Origin: Actibacterium pelagium
Lineage (GTDB): Bacteria > Pseudomonadota > Alphaproteobacteria > Rhodobacterales > Rhodobacteraceae
NCBI RefSeq assembly: GCF_002285415.1
Contig: NZ_NSBU01000004.1
Coordinates: forward strand, 434,001 to 498,000
Reading direction: 5' to 3'
Length of the DNA: 64,000 bases
Below, one piece after another: positions 36,374-44,199 of the stretch. Both the position numbers and the translations under genes were made by a program. The notes below the pieces were generated by a model that ran no database searches, had not been told where the DNA came from, and saw only the letters and a program-made list of their open reading frames with translations. Positions within the stretch are counted from its first letter, which is position 1. Each line of letters begins with the position of its first letter.

Positions 36374-37675
36374 GTGGGCAAAGTGGCTTCGTCAAAAAAA
36401 CCGGATGAGATTGAAGAGATTGATCCGAAAGAGCCGTCCGAACAACTAGATGAAACCTTGGAGAGTCAGGGTGCTGAAGTGTCTGAGACCAAGGTTGAGG
36501 ACGCCGAAGAAGTGACAGAGGTTTCTGAGGACTTGGAAGCGGATGCTGACGATCCGGTCTCTGAAGAGATCGACGACGAAGCGCCTGCCGAAGATGATCT
36601 GGCCGAGGCTTCTGAAGACGAACAACCCACGCCCGATCCGGTAGAACCCATTGTTGCCGCACCTGCGCCCGAAAAGTCCGGCAACGGCTTTCTGCCAACC
36701 TTGCTGGGCGGCGTTCTGGCCGCGGGTCTGGGATTTGGCGTGTCGCAGTTCCTGTTCACCGATGCGACCCCACCCGAGGCAGACACCTCAGAGCTTGAGG
36801 CCGCATTGGACAAGCAGTCGCGTGATCTTGCCGCCCTGAGCAAAGCCATCGAAGCGCTTGCCGCTACCCCGGCAGCCGAAGCACCGGATCTGTCTGGCCC
36901 GCTGGAGGAATTGAATTCCAGCCTGTCGGACGCGATTGCCGCAGTCGGAACAGATGTGTCGGACCTTTCCGCCCAAATGGCTGCGCTGGAAACCCGCCTG
37001 ACCGAGGTTGAAAAGCGTCCCGCCGTCGCATCAGACACCTCTGGCGCGGTTGCCGCGTATGAGCGGGAATTGAATGCGATCCGCGAAGAACTGGCTGTTC
37101 AACAGGCCAAGAACGACGAGATGAGCGCTGAAGTCGGTGCCGCCGCCGAAGCCGCCAAGGCAGAGATTGATGCGGCAAGCGCCCGCGCCCGCGCGATCGA
37201 GGCGCAAGCGGCCGTGCAAACCGTTCAGTCGGCGTTGGATACTGGCACCAGCTATGCCGCTTCTCTGGCATCGCTGCCGGGGGACATCCCCGAAGCTTTG
37301 ACCGCCTCTGCTGAGACTGGCGTGGCAACCTTGCCAGAGCTGAAAGCAAGTTTCGACGAATACGCCCGGCAGGCCCTGTCGGCCTCGTTGGAGAACGCAC
37401 CCGGAACGAGCACGCAGGACCGGGTCGGATCCTTCCTGCGCAGCCAGTTGAACATCCGCTCTTTGTCCCCACGTGAGGGGGATGACCCTGATGCGGTTCT
37501 GTCGCGCGCCCAAGGGGCCGTTGCGACCGGTGATCTGGCCGCTGCCCTTTCTGAAATCGCAGCCCTTCCCGAAAGCGGGCAGGCAGCGATGGCAGACTGG
37601 ACCGCACTGGCGCAGGCCCGACTGGCCGCGAAAGAGGCGATTGAAACCTTGGCGCAAGCCCTGACCGCGAAGTAA
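36374..37675 (+). CDS. Mitofilin (Mic60)-like inner-membrane protein
   Basis: The 433-residue protein has a long acidic N-terminal tail (residues about 10-90, Glu/Asp-rich), one membrane segment (about 105-127, GFLPTLLGGVLAAGLGFGVS), a coiled-coil periplasmic region (about 135-290) and a C-terminal globular part like the mitofilin signature. Alphaproteobacterial homologues sit between hemD and hemY and are related to mitochondrial Mic60, a membrane-shaping protein. The start is GTG 36374 or GTG 36383, with no clear ribosome site to decide. Confidence 0.82.
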   Translation: MGKVASSKKPDEIEEIDPKEPSEQLDETLESQGAEVSETKVEDAEEVTEVSEDLEADADDPVSEEIDDEAPAEDDLAEASEDEQPTPDPVEPIVAAPAPEKSGNGFLPTLLGGVLAAGLGFGVSQFLFTDATPPEADTSELEAALDKQSRDLAALSKAIEALAATPAAEAPDLSGPLEELNSSLSDAIAAVGTDVSDLSAQMAALETRLTEVEKRPAVASDTSGAVAAYERELNAIREELAVQQAKNDEMSAEVGAAAEAAKAEIDAASARARAIEAQAAVQTVQSALDTGTSYAASLASLPGDIPEALTASAETGVATLPELKASFDEYARQALSASLENAPGTSTQDRVGSFLRSQLNIRSLSPREGDDPDAVLSRAQGAVATGDLAAALSEIAALPESGQAAMADWTALAQARLAAKEAIETLAQALTAK

Positions 37676-37685
37676 GGAACACCCG

Positions 37686-39215
37686 ATGCTCTGGTCTCTT
37701 CTGAAAATTCTGATCTTCGTCGTAATCGTCGCGGCGCTGGCCTATGGGGCCGGGTTGCTGATGGAAAGCGAAGAAGGCATCCGTATCGCCTTTATGAACA
37801 CTGAAATCACGGTTGCGCCCTTGCAGGCGGTGATCCTTGGGTTGGTTCTTATGGGTTTGGTCTGGGTTCTTCTGAAGCTGGCCGGCCTATGTGTTGCGGT
37901 GCTGAAATTCATCGCGGGCGATGAGACCGCCGTTACACGCTATTTCAATCGTAACCGCGAACGCCGTGGGTTTCAGGCCCTGTCCGAAGGGATGCTGGCG
38001 CTGGCCTCGGGCGAAGGGCATCTGGCCTTGGCGAAGGCGGCCCGCGCCGAGAAATACCTGAACAAGCCCGAGCTGACCAATCTGCTGACCGCGCAGGCCG
38101 CCGAGATGACCGGCGATCGCAAGAAGGCGCTGGCTGTTTACAAACAGCTGCTTGGCGACGACAAAACCCGCTTTGTCGGGGTGCGTGGGTTGATGAAGCA
38201 AAAGCTGGAAGAGGGCGAGCATACCACTGCGCTTAAGCTGGCCGAGAAAGCATTTGATCTGAAGCCGGCGCATACCGAAACGCAGGATATCCTGCTGAAG
38301 CTGCAGGCAGAGCACGCCGACTGGACTGGTGCCCGCAAAACGCTGAATGCAAAGCTGAAACATGGATCTCTGCCGCGTAACGTGCACAAGCGCCGCGATG
38401 CGGTGCTGGCCCTGTCCGAGGCGCGCGGGGTGTTGGAAGATGGCAAAAGCATCGAAGCCCGTGAAGCCGCGATCGAGGCCAACCGCCTGTCGCCCGATCT
38501 GATCCCTGCCGCCGCTATGGCCGCGCGTGGATATATCGAGCAGGGCAAGAAACGCTATGCGACGCGGGTTCTGAAAAAGACCTGGGCTGTGCAGCCGCAC
38601 CCTGAACTGGCTGCCGCCTTCGCCGAGATCGAACCGGACGAAACCCCGAAAGCCCGGATCAAGCGGTTCGAGGCATTGACCAAACAAACCCCCAACGACC
38701 CGGAAACCCGGATGATGTTGGCAGAGTTGAGCATCGCAGCCGAAGACTTTGAAGCAGCGCGTAAAGCCTTGGGGGATCTGGCCGAGAATGACCCGTCTGC
38801 CCGTGCACTGACCCTGATGGCCGCGATTGAACGGGGTCAAGGCGCTGAAGACAGCCTTGTACGCGGCTACCTGACCCGCGCACTCACCGCACCACGTGGT
38901 CCGCAATGGGTTTGCGACAACTGCGGTACAGCACATGCGGTCTGGGCCTCGGTCTGTGACAATTGCTCTAGCTTTGACACGCTCTCGTGGAAGAAACCGG
39001 CAGACACCCAGATCGCGGGCCTGTCCCCAAGCGCAATGATGCCGCTTCTGGTTGATGCGCCGAAAGTATCGGAACCAGCGGCCGAAACCATCGAGGTCGT
39101 AGAGCCAGTAGTCGAAGAAACAGAGGAAGCCACCGAGGTAGAACCTGTTGAAGACGAGACCCCGGAAGAGCCCGAAATCCTAGAGCCGCCCGCCCTTCAC
39201 GTGGTGGAAAAATAG
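37686..39215 (+). CDS. hemY: HemY-type TPR membrane protein with C-terminal zinc-ribbon-like motif
   Basis: The 509-residue protein has two N-terminal membrane segments (residues about 5-25 and 43-75) and tetratricopeptide-like helices through about residue 400. A CDNCG...CDNC motif (two CXXC pairs about 14 residues apart) follows near residue 402, then an acidic Glu/Pro-rich tail. HemY_N proteins accompany heme genes but their biochemical role is unsettled. The paired CXXC resembles the rubredoxin-like end of the TPR protein LapB. It follows the mitofilin gene after ten bases and is the last gene before the island. Confidence 0.85.
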   Translation: MLWSLLKILIFVVIVAALAYGAGLLMESEEGIRIAFMNTEITVAPLQAVILGLVLMGLVWVLLKLAGLCVAVLKFIAGDETAVTRYFNRNRERRGFQALSEGMLALASGEGHLALAKAARAEKYLNKPELTNLLTAQAAEMTGDRKKALAVYKQLLGDDKTRFVGVRGLMKQKLEEGEHTTALKLAEKAFDLKPAHTETQDILLKLQAEHADWTGARKTLNAKLKHGSLPRNVHKRRDAVLALSEARGVLEDGKSIEAREAAIEANRLSPDLIPAAAMAARGYIEQGKKRYATRVLKKTWAVQPHPELAAAFAEIEPDETPKARIKRFEALTKQTPNDPETRMMLAELSIAAEDFEAARKALGDLAENDPSARALTLMAAIERGQGAEDSLVRGYLTRALTAPRGPQWVCDNCGTAHAVWASVCDNCSSFDTLSWKKPADTQIAGLSPSAMMPLLVDAPKVSEPAAETIEVVEPVVEETEEATEVEPVEDETPEEPEILEPPALHVVEK

Positions 39216-39257
39216 GCCTACACAAGGTTGGGGCAGGATGATAAAGACCTGCCTCAC

Positions 39258-39296
39258 GCCGCTGTAGCTCAGCTGGTAGAGCACGTCATTCGTAAT
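39258..39296 (+). pseudogene. 5' fragment of a tRNA-Thr(CGT) gene
   Basis: These 39 bases are identical to the first 39 bases of the intact tRNA-Thr at 39384-39459 (acceptor 5' strand, D arm, anticodon stem 5' strand and most of the anticodon loop). Similarity stops inside the anticodon loop. No 3' half follows: no CAGCGGC acceptor complement is present before 39384, so it cannot form a tRNA. It appears to be the disrupted 5' half of an older copy, left by a previous integration or a partial duplication. Confidence 0.85.
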
Positions 39297-39319
39297 TAGC
39301 GGGTCCCCGCTAGAATGAC
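39285..39319. repeat. Hairpin built on the broken tRNA anticodon arm
   Basis: GTCATTC (39285-39291, inside the tRNA fragment) pairs exactly with GAATGAC (39313-39319). Directly inside lies a second perfect stem, TAGCGGG (39297-39303) with CCCGCTA (39306-39312), loop TC. The result is 14 pairs with a 5-nt bulge (GTAAT) on one side. Confidence 0.75.
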
Positions 39320-39356
39320 TTGCAAAACCAAGGAGTTCGAGGCACAGGAGTAGAAC

Positions 39357-39377
39357 TAGTAGGGCCATAGTAGGGCC
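39357..39377 (+). repeat. Two TAGTAGGGCC repeats at the left island end
   Basis: TAGTAGGGCC occurs at 39357-39366 and 39368-39377, an 11-bp period close to one helical turn, seven bases before the intact tRNA. The same TAGTAGGG core recurs three times near the right end. Candidate arm-type sites for the integrase or an excisionase. Confidence 0.6.
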
Positions 39378-39383
39378 AAGGAT

Positions 39384-39459
39384 GCCGCTGTAGCTCAGCT
39401 GGTAGAGCACGTCATTCGTAATGATGGGGTCGTAGGTTCGAGTCCTATCAGCGGCACCA
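39384..39459 (+). tRNA. tRNA-Thr (anticodon CGT), carrying the left attachment site
   Basis: A complete 76-base cloverleaf with encoded CCA: acceptor GCCGCTG/CAGCGGC, D arm GCTC/GAGC, anticodon stem CGTCA/TGATG with loop TTCGTAA (anticodon CGT, reads ACG), T arm GTAGG/CCTAT with loop TTCGAGT. Its 3' 46 bases recur at 60142-60187 with a few changes, marking it as the integration site. Transcription must come from upstream of the tRNA fragment or from the short sequence between the two copies. Confidence 0.95.
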
Positions 39460-39785
39460 CACAATTTCGACAACACCTCAAAATTTGGATCTGGAATCAA
39501 CATCTTCGGAATGCCGGAAGGTGATGACAGTAGCTAGATCGATCGCTAGAATCATCCTCGATCTTTGAGAAGAACGGCCCCAAGCGGACCTTCGAACCGC
39601 CTTCGAGATGCTGCGGTCGCAACCCGCTTTCTAAACATTCGCTGCGAGCGCAAAATGGGTGAAGAGTCGAACGAGCAGACTGCGGGACCAAGAGTGCTTG
39701 AAGTTCAAACATCCATATAGCCGTTCGGCCCATTTCATTCCGCGGGCTGAACGTAGATCGTTTACCTTTTTGCCTTATGCCGAGA
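39460..39785. other. Gene-free stretch inside the left island end
   Basis: After the tRNA there is no convincing gene until 39786. Antisense frames here run through unrelated composition and lack start signals. No further tRNA fragment is seen. Confidence 0.5.
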
Positions 39786-40346
39786 TCAAGCTAATTTGGG
39801 CAATCTGAGTGGCTGAACAAATCCTTGAATCTGATTTGGGCGAGGATAATGCTCCGCAAGGTGCGATAGCACTCGCCAATTTAGATCGACCGCCCATCTT
39901 GTCTTGGCATTTGTGAACACACGATCCTCGTCTCGGTGAACGTTCGGAATGTTCACGTCCAACTGGATGTGGATTTTGTTTCGGTATTTTCGGAGCTTGT
40001 GCAGGTCGTCATAAATGTCCACACCCATTCCATCTAAGATGTGATATTTTCGCAGGTTATCGATCACCACCGCAAATTTGTCGATTTGCTTATCTTCGAT
40101 CTCTTGTCGATCTGCTTCCGACACGTTTGGGACACCTTCAAGATTATAGTTTTGAGCTCGGTAGAAGATTTGAATGGCGGCGACCTCAATCAAGGAGGCC
40201 GCTTGAAGAAGAATAGGCTTGTTGAACTTGCCGTTTTCGTTCGCTTCCACCAAATTACTCAGAAGCTCAGAGTTGTAACCGGCGTTGTCGCCAGCTTTAA
40301 AATCCCCGAAGATGTTACATTCCAGCTCGTAAAAATCAAAAGGCAT
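39786..40346 (-). CDS. Hypothetical protein with a possible HEPN-like motif
   Basis: I do not recognise this 186-residue acidic protein. It is predicted mostly helical, without signal or membrane segment. Near residues 118-127 it reads LRKYRNKIHIQ, in which an Arg several residues before a His resembles the active-site helix of HEPN ribonucleases; the spacing (R-x3-H or R-x6-H) is not the classic R-x4-H. It is the last gene of the minus-strand backbone module, nearest the tRNA. The ATG at 40346 has only a weak ribosome site. Confidence 0.6.
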   Translation of the reverse strand: MPFDFYELECNIFGDFKAGDNAGYNSELLSNLVEANENGKFNKPILLQAASLIEVAAIQIFYRAQNYNLEGVPNVSEADRQEIEDKQIDKFAVVIDNLRKYHILDGMGVDIYDDLHKLRKYRNKIHIQLDVNIPNVHRDEDRVFTNAKTRWAVDLNWRVLSHLAEHYPRPNQIQGFVQPLRLPKLA

Positions 40347-40522
40347 AATTCAATCCATTTTCAAAGAGGCCATGCATTCCGTATTGAGCAACTGTTATGA
40401 GCCTGCACTAGAACAACTACATCACATTACACTCTGGTCTCGTTGTAGTCATAAGTTCGTTCGCTGCGACCTCACCTAGTACGAGTCCAATTGTCCAACT
40501 CGGCGGGAATAGCAAACTACAT

Positions 40523-40864
40523 CTACATGACCGAACAACCTGTCATGGCCTCTATGGCACCTTTGAAAGACTGATGGTGTTCGACCCCCTCCAGTTTCCA
40601 ATATTGGTGAGTCTCATTGTGGCTTATCCATTCGAATCCGTAACTCTTAAGTAGTTCAGGTGTTCCGTGCCCGCGCACAAAAACTTTGGAAATGTAGAAA
40701 TGCCAGAGGATATGGTTCAGACCGCCTACCTTCTCGCCACGAAACCGCACCATGATCTGAGTTTTCATGATCTGCACACTGTAATCTGGTCCTTCACGCA
40801 AAGCCTGAAACAGTTCCGCCAATGGGTTTCTGAACTGGGGAAAATCGTCTCCAAAATGATTCAT
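40523..40864 (-). CDS. Hypothetical small protein
   Basis: From ATG 40864 the protein has 113 residues (MNHFGDDFPQFRNPLAEL...); the frame extends to a TTG at 40927. It is soluble and His/aromatic-rich, with no motif I can name. It lies downstream of the vapE terminator on the same strand, in island DNA. Coding status rests on the open frame and the lack of a competing gene on the other strand. Confidence 0.45.
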   Translation of the reverse strand: MNHFGDDFPQFRNPLAELFQALREGPDYSVQIMKTQIMVRFRGEKVGGLNHILWHFYISKVFVRGHGTPELLKSYGFEWISHNETHQYWKLEGVEHHQSFKGAIEAMTGCSVM

Positions 40865-41088
40865 CTCGCGATCATTCCAGTGCAGTAGCAAAACTGCAAG
40901 TAGCTGGAAGACGGAGGGGGTGTGCAAAGCCCAAAGGCATCACCACACGTCCGCAGGTGTCCGCTTGGGGCTGTTTTGGCCCATGGCGGCGGTTGCCCAG
41001 CCAAACGCGCAGCAGGTGCCCAGCGTAGCGCCATAGCACCAGCAACGATGTAACCTGTAACTGTAACTTTGGTCGAACAAGGGCAAAC

Positions 41089-41113
41089 AAAAAAGGGGGG
41101 TAGTAAACCCCCC
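41089..41113 (-). terminator. Terminator of the vapE gene
   Basis: On the minus strand GGGGGG (41113-41108) and CCCCCC (41100-41095) form a six-pair stem with a 7-nt loop, followed at once by six Ts. It lies 67 bases beyond the vapE stop codon. Confidence 0.85.
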
Positions 41114-41179
41114 GGAAAGGCCAACAGAAGTGTTGGCGGTATAGGTGCGGGCTGCAGGTAACGCCACAGCACTGTCTGT

Positions 41180-43471
41180 TCAAAAGGGTGTATCCGGCGG
41201 CGCAAACTTGGTGTCGAGAACAACGGTACCACCATGCTTGCGGACTGCGAATATTTCTTCTTTGCGCTCCAAGTCGGCGCCACGAGCAAAACCCTTCCTG
41301 GGCCGGGGTTCACTGCCTGCAAGATCGCGCATACGGTAAGTGCCATACACCCAGCCCAAGTCGCCCATGGCGGCTTTGATCCGGCGAGCATTGCTCGGCG
41401 ACATGCGCGAGGCATCGAGGTTCAGTAACAGCTTAATGCTGTCCATTGAGACTTTACCGGTGCGCTCTGCGAAATTGTCTTGCATAACTTCGGCAAAATC
41501 ATCCTCAACCATGCGATAGCCTTGCACTTTGCGGGCCTCATCCCAAAGGTGTTTGGACAAGACGATGGAGCCGCCCTCACGTTCGCGAACAACAGCCTCG
41601 GCCCAGATCTGATCAACATCTGTCGAGACTCGCTTTAGGTCGATCTTCCCAACTGTGACCGGCCACATCCGACGGTTGCCCGTCAGATCGCGTAGATAGG
41701 TGCCTTCGTTTGTTGTGCCTAGGATGACGCAATGACGCTTGTACGACAGTACAGTACGGCCATACGCAGGGCGAAACAGGTCGATGGAAGTGCTCAAGAA
41801 CTTCTTCAGGTTCTGACTGGTGGTTTTGTTTAGGCCATCCAGTTCCTGACATTCGACAATCCATGCCCGCGATAGCAGTTCTGCCTTGGCCTTGTCGTCG
41901 CTCTTCAAATCGAGGCTGCCACAGAACCATTCATCTCGTTTCGCCAGCGTAGCTGCCAGTCGGGATTTACCGGCTCCTTGGCTGCCTTCGAGCACCAGCA
42001 TCGTGTCGAACTTAACCCCCGGCTGTTTGATCCGGCGAACGGCGGCAACAAGGAACTTGCTGCCGAACTCGCGATTCAACTCGTTATCCGCTGCGCTTGT
42101 GTAAGTTGCCAGCCACTGGTCGATACGCGGAACACCATCCCATTCTAGCCCATCGAGATAGTCGATAACTGGGTGGTAAGTATTCTCGTGAGCGACTGCT
42201 ACCAGTTCGCGTTTAATCACCTCTGGGCTGGCGCTGAATTTCAGCTTTCTGCTAAAGGCGCTCCACAAGATATCGCCGATCTCGTTCAAGTCACGCTCGT
42301 CCAACTGATATCCAGTCACTTCGTTCGTTTGGGTGAACAAATTTCGCTGTGCATCGACGCCTAATAGGGAAAACGCGTAGCGGATGTTCTCAGGAATGCG
42401 AGGGACCGGATTACCTTCGTCGTTGGTAATGGGCCATCCGTTTTGCTTCATTTCTAGAAGTGCATGGGCGCGCTGGATTTGGCGGCGTCCGTATTTCGTG
42501 GGGTTGGGATTATCGAGAACATGGGCGCTAATGCCGATCTCAGGATCAATAAGAATGGACAGAACGTGGCCGGGTTCCATCCCTTTGCCTAGCATCCAAA
42601 GCGTTGCGGCAAAGACCAACTCTGACCGCGAGCTATAGTTCTTGTCCGGCGGGTTTTCTCCGGTCAAGATCACCTCTGCCCATTTCTGATCCAGCGGAAT
42701 GATCGAGTTCAAATCGTCCGGCAAAGGTAGGGGATCGAATTCAAGCGATTGGTTAGGCGTACCTGTTGCGGCAACCGGAAACTTCGATTCGGACTTAGTC
42801 CTGCGCATCTGGAAATCACCCACCGAGAAAGATTCGGGTGGCGAGTTCAGATTAAACGGGTGCAACGGACGTGCTAATTTGGGCACCCGGCCATCAGCTC
42901 GTTTCTTGTCATTCAGCCAGTTCATCGTCCACGGCAAGCGCAACAAGCGGCTGGCGTCGTGAGTCCCTAAACCGCCTTGGAAGGCAACAAGAAGCGCATG
43001 ATTCAATTCTTCAGCCAATTCGACAGAAATCGGTTCATTCAACTTCCAAACCGCCTGGAAACCGCCTCCGGTAAACCAAATAGCCGACGGTTGCGGAATA
43101 CCCTTCGGGCGGATTGGCTCATCAAACAGCAGAGCGAGAATACGTTCCTCTTGCTGCTTCAAGTCCCCGGGATAGTCCTTGCAGTCGAGGTCAACATGCA
43201 GGAAGCGCACGGCGCTGAGGTTGTCTTTGTTGCGCTTTCCGATGAGGAATTCAGCATTAGGAACAAAGTACATATTCCGCTGGTAGGTGTCGTTGTTGTT
43301 GCCAGCCACAAAGCGTACAGCGGAAGCGGATTCATTGGCCGGATAGAGCTTGTGCTTTGGGTTGGCGTTGCCTTGGCTGCTCATCTGTTCCAGATAGAGC
43401 GGTGCATCTTGAGAGAGCCAGTTTACATATTCGATGGCTTTTTTGGGATCGGCAAAGAGCTTAGAGGACAT
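41180..43471 (-). CDS. VapE-type primase-helicase (virulence-associated E family)
   Basis: The 763-residue protein has an N-terminal primase-polymerase-like half, with VRFLHVDLDCKD near residue 90 (candidate D-x-D metal site) and RLLRLPWTMNW near residue 182. The C-terminal VapE ATPase domain has Walker A LEGSQGAGKSRLA near 505, WIVECQELDGLNK (Walker B region) and a TTNEGTYLRDLTGNRRMWPV block. VapE-type proteins serve as replication initiators in phage satellites and integrative elements. A perfect AAAGGAGG site lies five bases before the ATG, inside the upstream alpA-like gene, with which it overlaps by 11 bases. Confidence 0.9.
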   Translation of the reverse strand: MSSKLFADPKKAIEYVNWLSQDAPLYLEQMSSQGNANPKHKLYPANESASAVRFVAGNNNDTYQRNMYFVPNAEFLIGKRNKDNLSAVRFLHVDLDCKDYPGDLKQQEERILALLFDEPIRPKGIPQPSAIWFTGGGFQAVWKLNEPISVELAEELNHALLVAFQGGLGTHDASRLLRLPWTMNWLNDKKRADGRVPKLARPLHPFNLNSPPESFSVGDFQMRRTKSESKFPVAATGTPNQSLEFDPLPLPDDLNSIIPLDQKWAEVILTGENPPDKNYSSRSELVFAATLWMLGKGMEPGHVLSILIDPEIGISAHVLDNPNPTKYGRRQIQRAHALLEMKQNGWPITNDEGNPVPRIPENIRYAFSLLGVDAQRNLFTQTNEVTGYQLDERDLNEIGDILWSAFSRKLKFSASPEVIKRELVAVAHENTYHPVIDYLDGLEWDGVPRIDQWLATYTSAADNELNREFGSKFLVAAVRRIKQPGVKFDTMLVLEGSQGAGKSRLAATLAKRDEWFCGSLDLKSDDKAKAELLSRAWIVECQELDGLNKTTSQNLKKFLSTSIDLFRPAYGRTVLSYKRHCVILGTTNEGTYLRDLTGNRRMWPVTVGKIDLKRVSTDVDQIWAEAVVREREGGSIVLSKHLWDEARKVQGYRMVEDDFAEVMQDNFAERTGKVSMDSIKLLLNLDASRMSPSNARRIKAAMGDLGWVYGTYRMRDLAGSEPRPRKGFARGADLERKEEIFAVRKHGGTVVLDTKFAPPDTPF

Positions 43472-43751
43472 CTGCGCCTCCTTTAGGTTCGCACTCGTGG
43501 GCTTCCACCCAAGTGTCGATCTCAGTGAGGCGGTAGAGCACCTTTCCGCGAATTTTCAAGAATTTCGGACCGTATCCGTATACACGACCTTTTTCAAAGT
43601 ATGAGGTGCTGAAACCGGTGAGGCTTGCTACCTCTTTGGTGGTCAGCAAATTCATTAGGTTGCGGGATCGTTTTAACGAAATGGCGCTTTCGGAATGTGT
43701 CGGTTGTGCGCACGGGTTTTCGTGACGGGGCATAGGCTTAGCCTTTCTCAT
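43461..43751 (-). CDS. AlpA/excisionase-like helix-turn-helix protein
   Basis: The 96-residue protein contains a MerR/AlpA-type winged helix (LLTTKEVASLTGFSTSYFEKGR, then GPKFLKIRGKVLYRLTEIDTWVEAHE). This family includes excisionases and satellite regulators. It is encoded between the integrase and vapE and overlaps vapE, so it probably regulates excision or replication. The start may be 43751, 43733 (AAAGG upstream) or 43655; the domain begins after the last of these. Confidence 0.85.
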   Translation of the reverse strand: MRKAKPMPRHENPCAQPTHSESAISLKRSRNLMNLLTTKEVASLTGFSTSYFEKGRVYGYGPKFLKIRGKVLYRLTEIDTWVEAHECEPKGGADVL

Positions 43752-44199
43752 AAGTTTAAAATTATTGAGAACGCCAGAGACAGCAGCGCTAACGCGCGCG
43801 CTTCTCCTTGCAGGCCATCGGCCTCGGGCAGGACTACCTGCTTGTGGGGTCCGTTTGACCGGTCAAGTACACCTAATGTGTAAATCCCCACCCGGAGATC
43901 GCGGACTTTCACCGCCCCACGGTCGCCACACCGCTTTTGGGATATCTTTCTTTAAACTACCGGTGCACTAACCAAACCCGTCACGTCAAGAAAAGTTTGT
44001 TGTGATTCCAATGCTGTCCAAGCCTTTCCAACACGCGCCCGCGCGAAAGCGCAACCGCAGGATTACACCATAAACACTTCATTGGCAGTAGAGCATTTCG
44101 GTTCGAGAATTGAACAGCACTCGTGGATTCGATCTGAACCGGTGGCCGGTGGCACGCTCTCACCCTAAGAGCCGTCGATGGGGTGGGGTTGCCCAAGGC
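43752..44199. other. Intergenic region between alpA-like gene and integrase
   Basis: No convincing gene lies in these 448 bases. It should contain the alpA-vapE promoter. Near its right edge is CCGTCGATGGGGTGGGGT (44172-44189), repeated exactly at 59946-59963, and an inverted repeat GCTCT/AGAGC (44157-44173). Confidence 0.55.
44172..44189 (+). repeat. 18-bp direct repeat, copy 1
   Basis: CCGTCGATGGGGTGGGGT is found here, just beyond the integrase stop codon, and again at 59946-59963 near the right end of the island. Both copies are preceded by AGA and by a short inverted repeat. Confidence 0.8.

Noticed and set aside
39258-39350. The tRNA fragment as a functional tRNA with an intron
   Set aside because: No acceptor or T-arm complement follows before the intact copy, so no cloverleaf can form after removal of any insert.
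39180-39503. 107-codon minus-strand frame across both tRNA copies
   Set aside because: Its repeated peptide (TNDVLYQLSYSG) is simply the reverse translation of the tRNA sequence.
40861-41415. 184-codon minus-strand frame across the vapE terminator
   Set aside because: It crosses a strong terminator and overlaps the vapE end in another frame; no recognisable domain.
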